A stretch of 5,835 nucleotides of DNA from Rickettsiales bacterium (lineage in GTDB: Bacteria; Pseudomonadota; Alphaproteobacteria; TMED109), in contig PBGQ01000017.1 in NCBI GenBank assembly GCA_002720125.1, positions 1 to 5,835 on the forward strand. The letters are read 5' to 3'. The position numbers and the translations under genes are program-made. The first letter of the stretch is position 1, and the number at the start of each line of letters is the position of its first letter. Positions 5,203 through 5,835 of the stretch are shown here, one piece after another. The notes beneath the pieces were generated by a model. That model saw only the letters and a program-made list of their open reading frames with translations, ran no database searches and was not told the origin of the DNA.

Positions 5203-5835
5203 ATAATCCTCCATGCGATAGTAGCCTTTTCTTTTTTTATGTAGCCAGGTGGCAATTTTAACTGCACCTAAAGAAAAGATTTCTCTTGAGGTAGAAATAT
5301 GCCTTACTTCAATTCTTTCTCCTCTACCTGAAAATATTATTGAATGTTCTCCAGTAGAGTCTCCAGATCTAAAAGCATGAATTTTCGATTTCTTTTTTAT
5401 CTTTTTCTTCTTGAGTTCAACATCAATTGCTTCTTTAATGGAAATTGCTGTCCCTGATGGAGTATCTTTTTTTTGCTTATGGTGTAAATCAGTTATATCT
5501 ATGTCAAATTCTTTTGATATTTTTTTTGTAATTTTGCCTGATATATCTTTTATTATATTAGCGCCTATGCTCATATTTGGAGACCAAAAGATAGGTATTG
5601 ATTTTGCTGCATCCTTAAACATTTCTTTAGTTTTTTTGTCAATTCCTGTACTGCCAGACAAAAAAGCAACTTTATTTTTCTTAGCATGTAATAAGTAATC
5701 TTTTGTGGCACTTCCCAAACCAAACTCAATAACTAAATCAATATTTTTGAAAAATTCATCCTTTTTGGAAGTAATATTTATACCCATTTCTTTTTTTCCT
5801 ACTACTAAACCAATATCTTTATTTATAAGTTTGTG
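5191..5835 (-). CDS. dapB: 4-hydroxy-tetrahydrodipicolinate reductase, N-terminus off the right edge
   Basis: DapB reduces 4-hydroxy-tetrahydrodipicolinate with NAD(P)H in the lysine and meso-diaminopimelate pathway, in the cytoplasm. The frame stays open to the right edge, giving 214 visible residues. ATG at 5787 is an internal Met, because family similarity (DIGLVVGKKEMGI) continues upstream of it. The GxxGxMG cofactor motif, and perhaps 20-35 residues in all, lie outside. Numbered from the first complete codon at the edge, visible motifs are SGSTGI (60-65; usually GTTG), SPNMSIGANI (85-94), the active-site DLHHKQKKDTPSGTA (116-130) with the His118-His119 pair and Lys122, RSGDSTGEHSIIF (156-168), GERIEVRHIS (172-181) and the C-terminal GYYRMEDYL. 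The segment between the SGTA helix and RSGD is a short Lys-rich linker (about 142-151), some 13 residues shorter than in E. coli DapB. Catalytic residues are intact, so the enzyme is probably functional. Confidence 0.93.
   Translation of the reverse strand, partial: HKLINKDIGLVVGKKEMGINITSKKDEFFKNIDLVIEFGLGSATKDYLLHAKKNKVAFLSGSTGIDKKTKEMFKDAAKSIPIFWSPNMSIGANIIKDISGKITKKISKEFDIDITDLHHKQKKDTPSGTAISIKEAIDVELKKKKIKKKSKIHAFRSGDSTGEHSIIFSGRGERIEVRHISTSREIFSLGAVKIATWLHKKRKGYYRMEDYLSS

Noticed and set aside
4659..5267. Leftward open frames at 4659-4847 and 5052-5267
   Set aside because: They are opposite the DUF2244 gene and its flanks, lack family features, and the second also overlaps dapB in another frame.
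5411..5698. Rightward open frame of 95 codons opposite dapB
   Set aside because: It is antisense to the DapB catalytic motifs and has no independent support.
5191..5787. dapB taken as a complete gene starting at ATG 5787
   Set aside because: The frame continues open for 16 more codons to the edge with DapB-like sequence, and the cofactor-binding N-terminus would be missing, so the ATG is internal.

Overview
This is a gene-dense, very AT-rich stretch (roughly 30% G+C by eye) carrying seven protein-coding genes. Two of them run off the window edges. No RNA gene, mobile element, CRISPR array or long repeat is visible. The mix of an alphaproteobacterial-type adenosine kinase, an EI24 (CysZ-like) membrane protein, a DUF2244 membrane protein and dapB suggests an alphaproteobacterium. 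Very short spacers, AT-driven codon use (many Lys, Asn and Ile) and overlapping genes suggest a streamlined genome, such as a free-living marine lineage of the SAR11, HIMB59 or AEGEAN-169 kind. The lineage is an inference from composition and gene content, not a database result.

Layout. A leftward block (2538 to 1) encodes an adenosine kinase-like PfkB sugar kinase, then an AmpG-family muropeptide permease 6 bases later, then the first 71 codons of a SelO/YdiU pseudokinase AMPylase. The SelO start overlaps the ampG stop by 4 bases. A divergent rightward block (2564 to 5202) encodes an amidase-signature hydrolase with a complete K-S-S triad, an EI24 membrane protein 1 base later, and a DUF2244 membrane protein 43 bases after that. 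The last gene, dapB (4-hydroxy-tetrahydrodipicolinate reductase), runs leftward from beyond the right edge. Its 3' end overlaps the 3' end of the DUF2244 gene by 12 bases.

How the genes fit together. The leftward three look like one transcription unit, as do at least the amidase and EI24 genes. The two units share a divergent control region of only 25 to 49 bases. AmpG (recycled muropeptides) and DapB (meso-diaminopimelate and lysine) both feed cell-wall metabolism, and EI24 and DUF2244 are small membrane proteins of poorly defined role. Any functional link among them is inferred from position only.

The window is mainly ordinary housekeeping and accessory metabolism. The points most worth a second look are the SelO start on a TTG codon with a strong ribosome binding site inside ampG, two successive TTG starts in one operon, the EI24-DUF2244 pair next to an orphan amidase, the shortened DapB loop, and the terminator-free convergent overlap.
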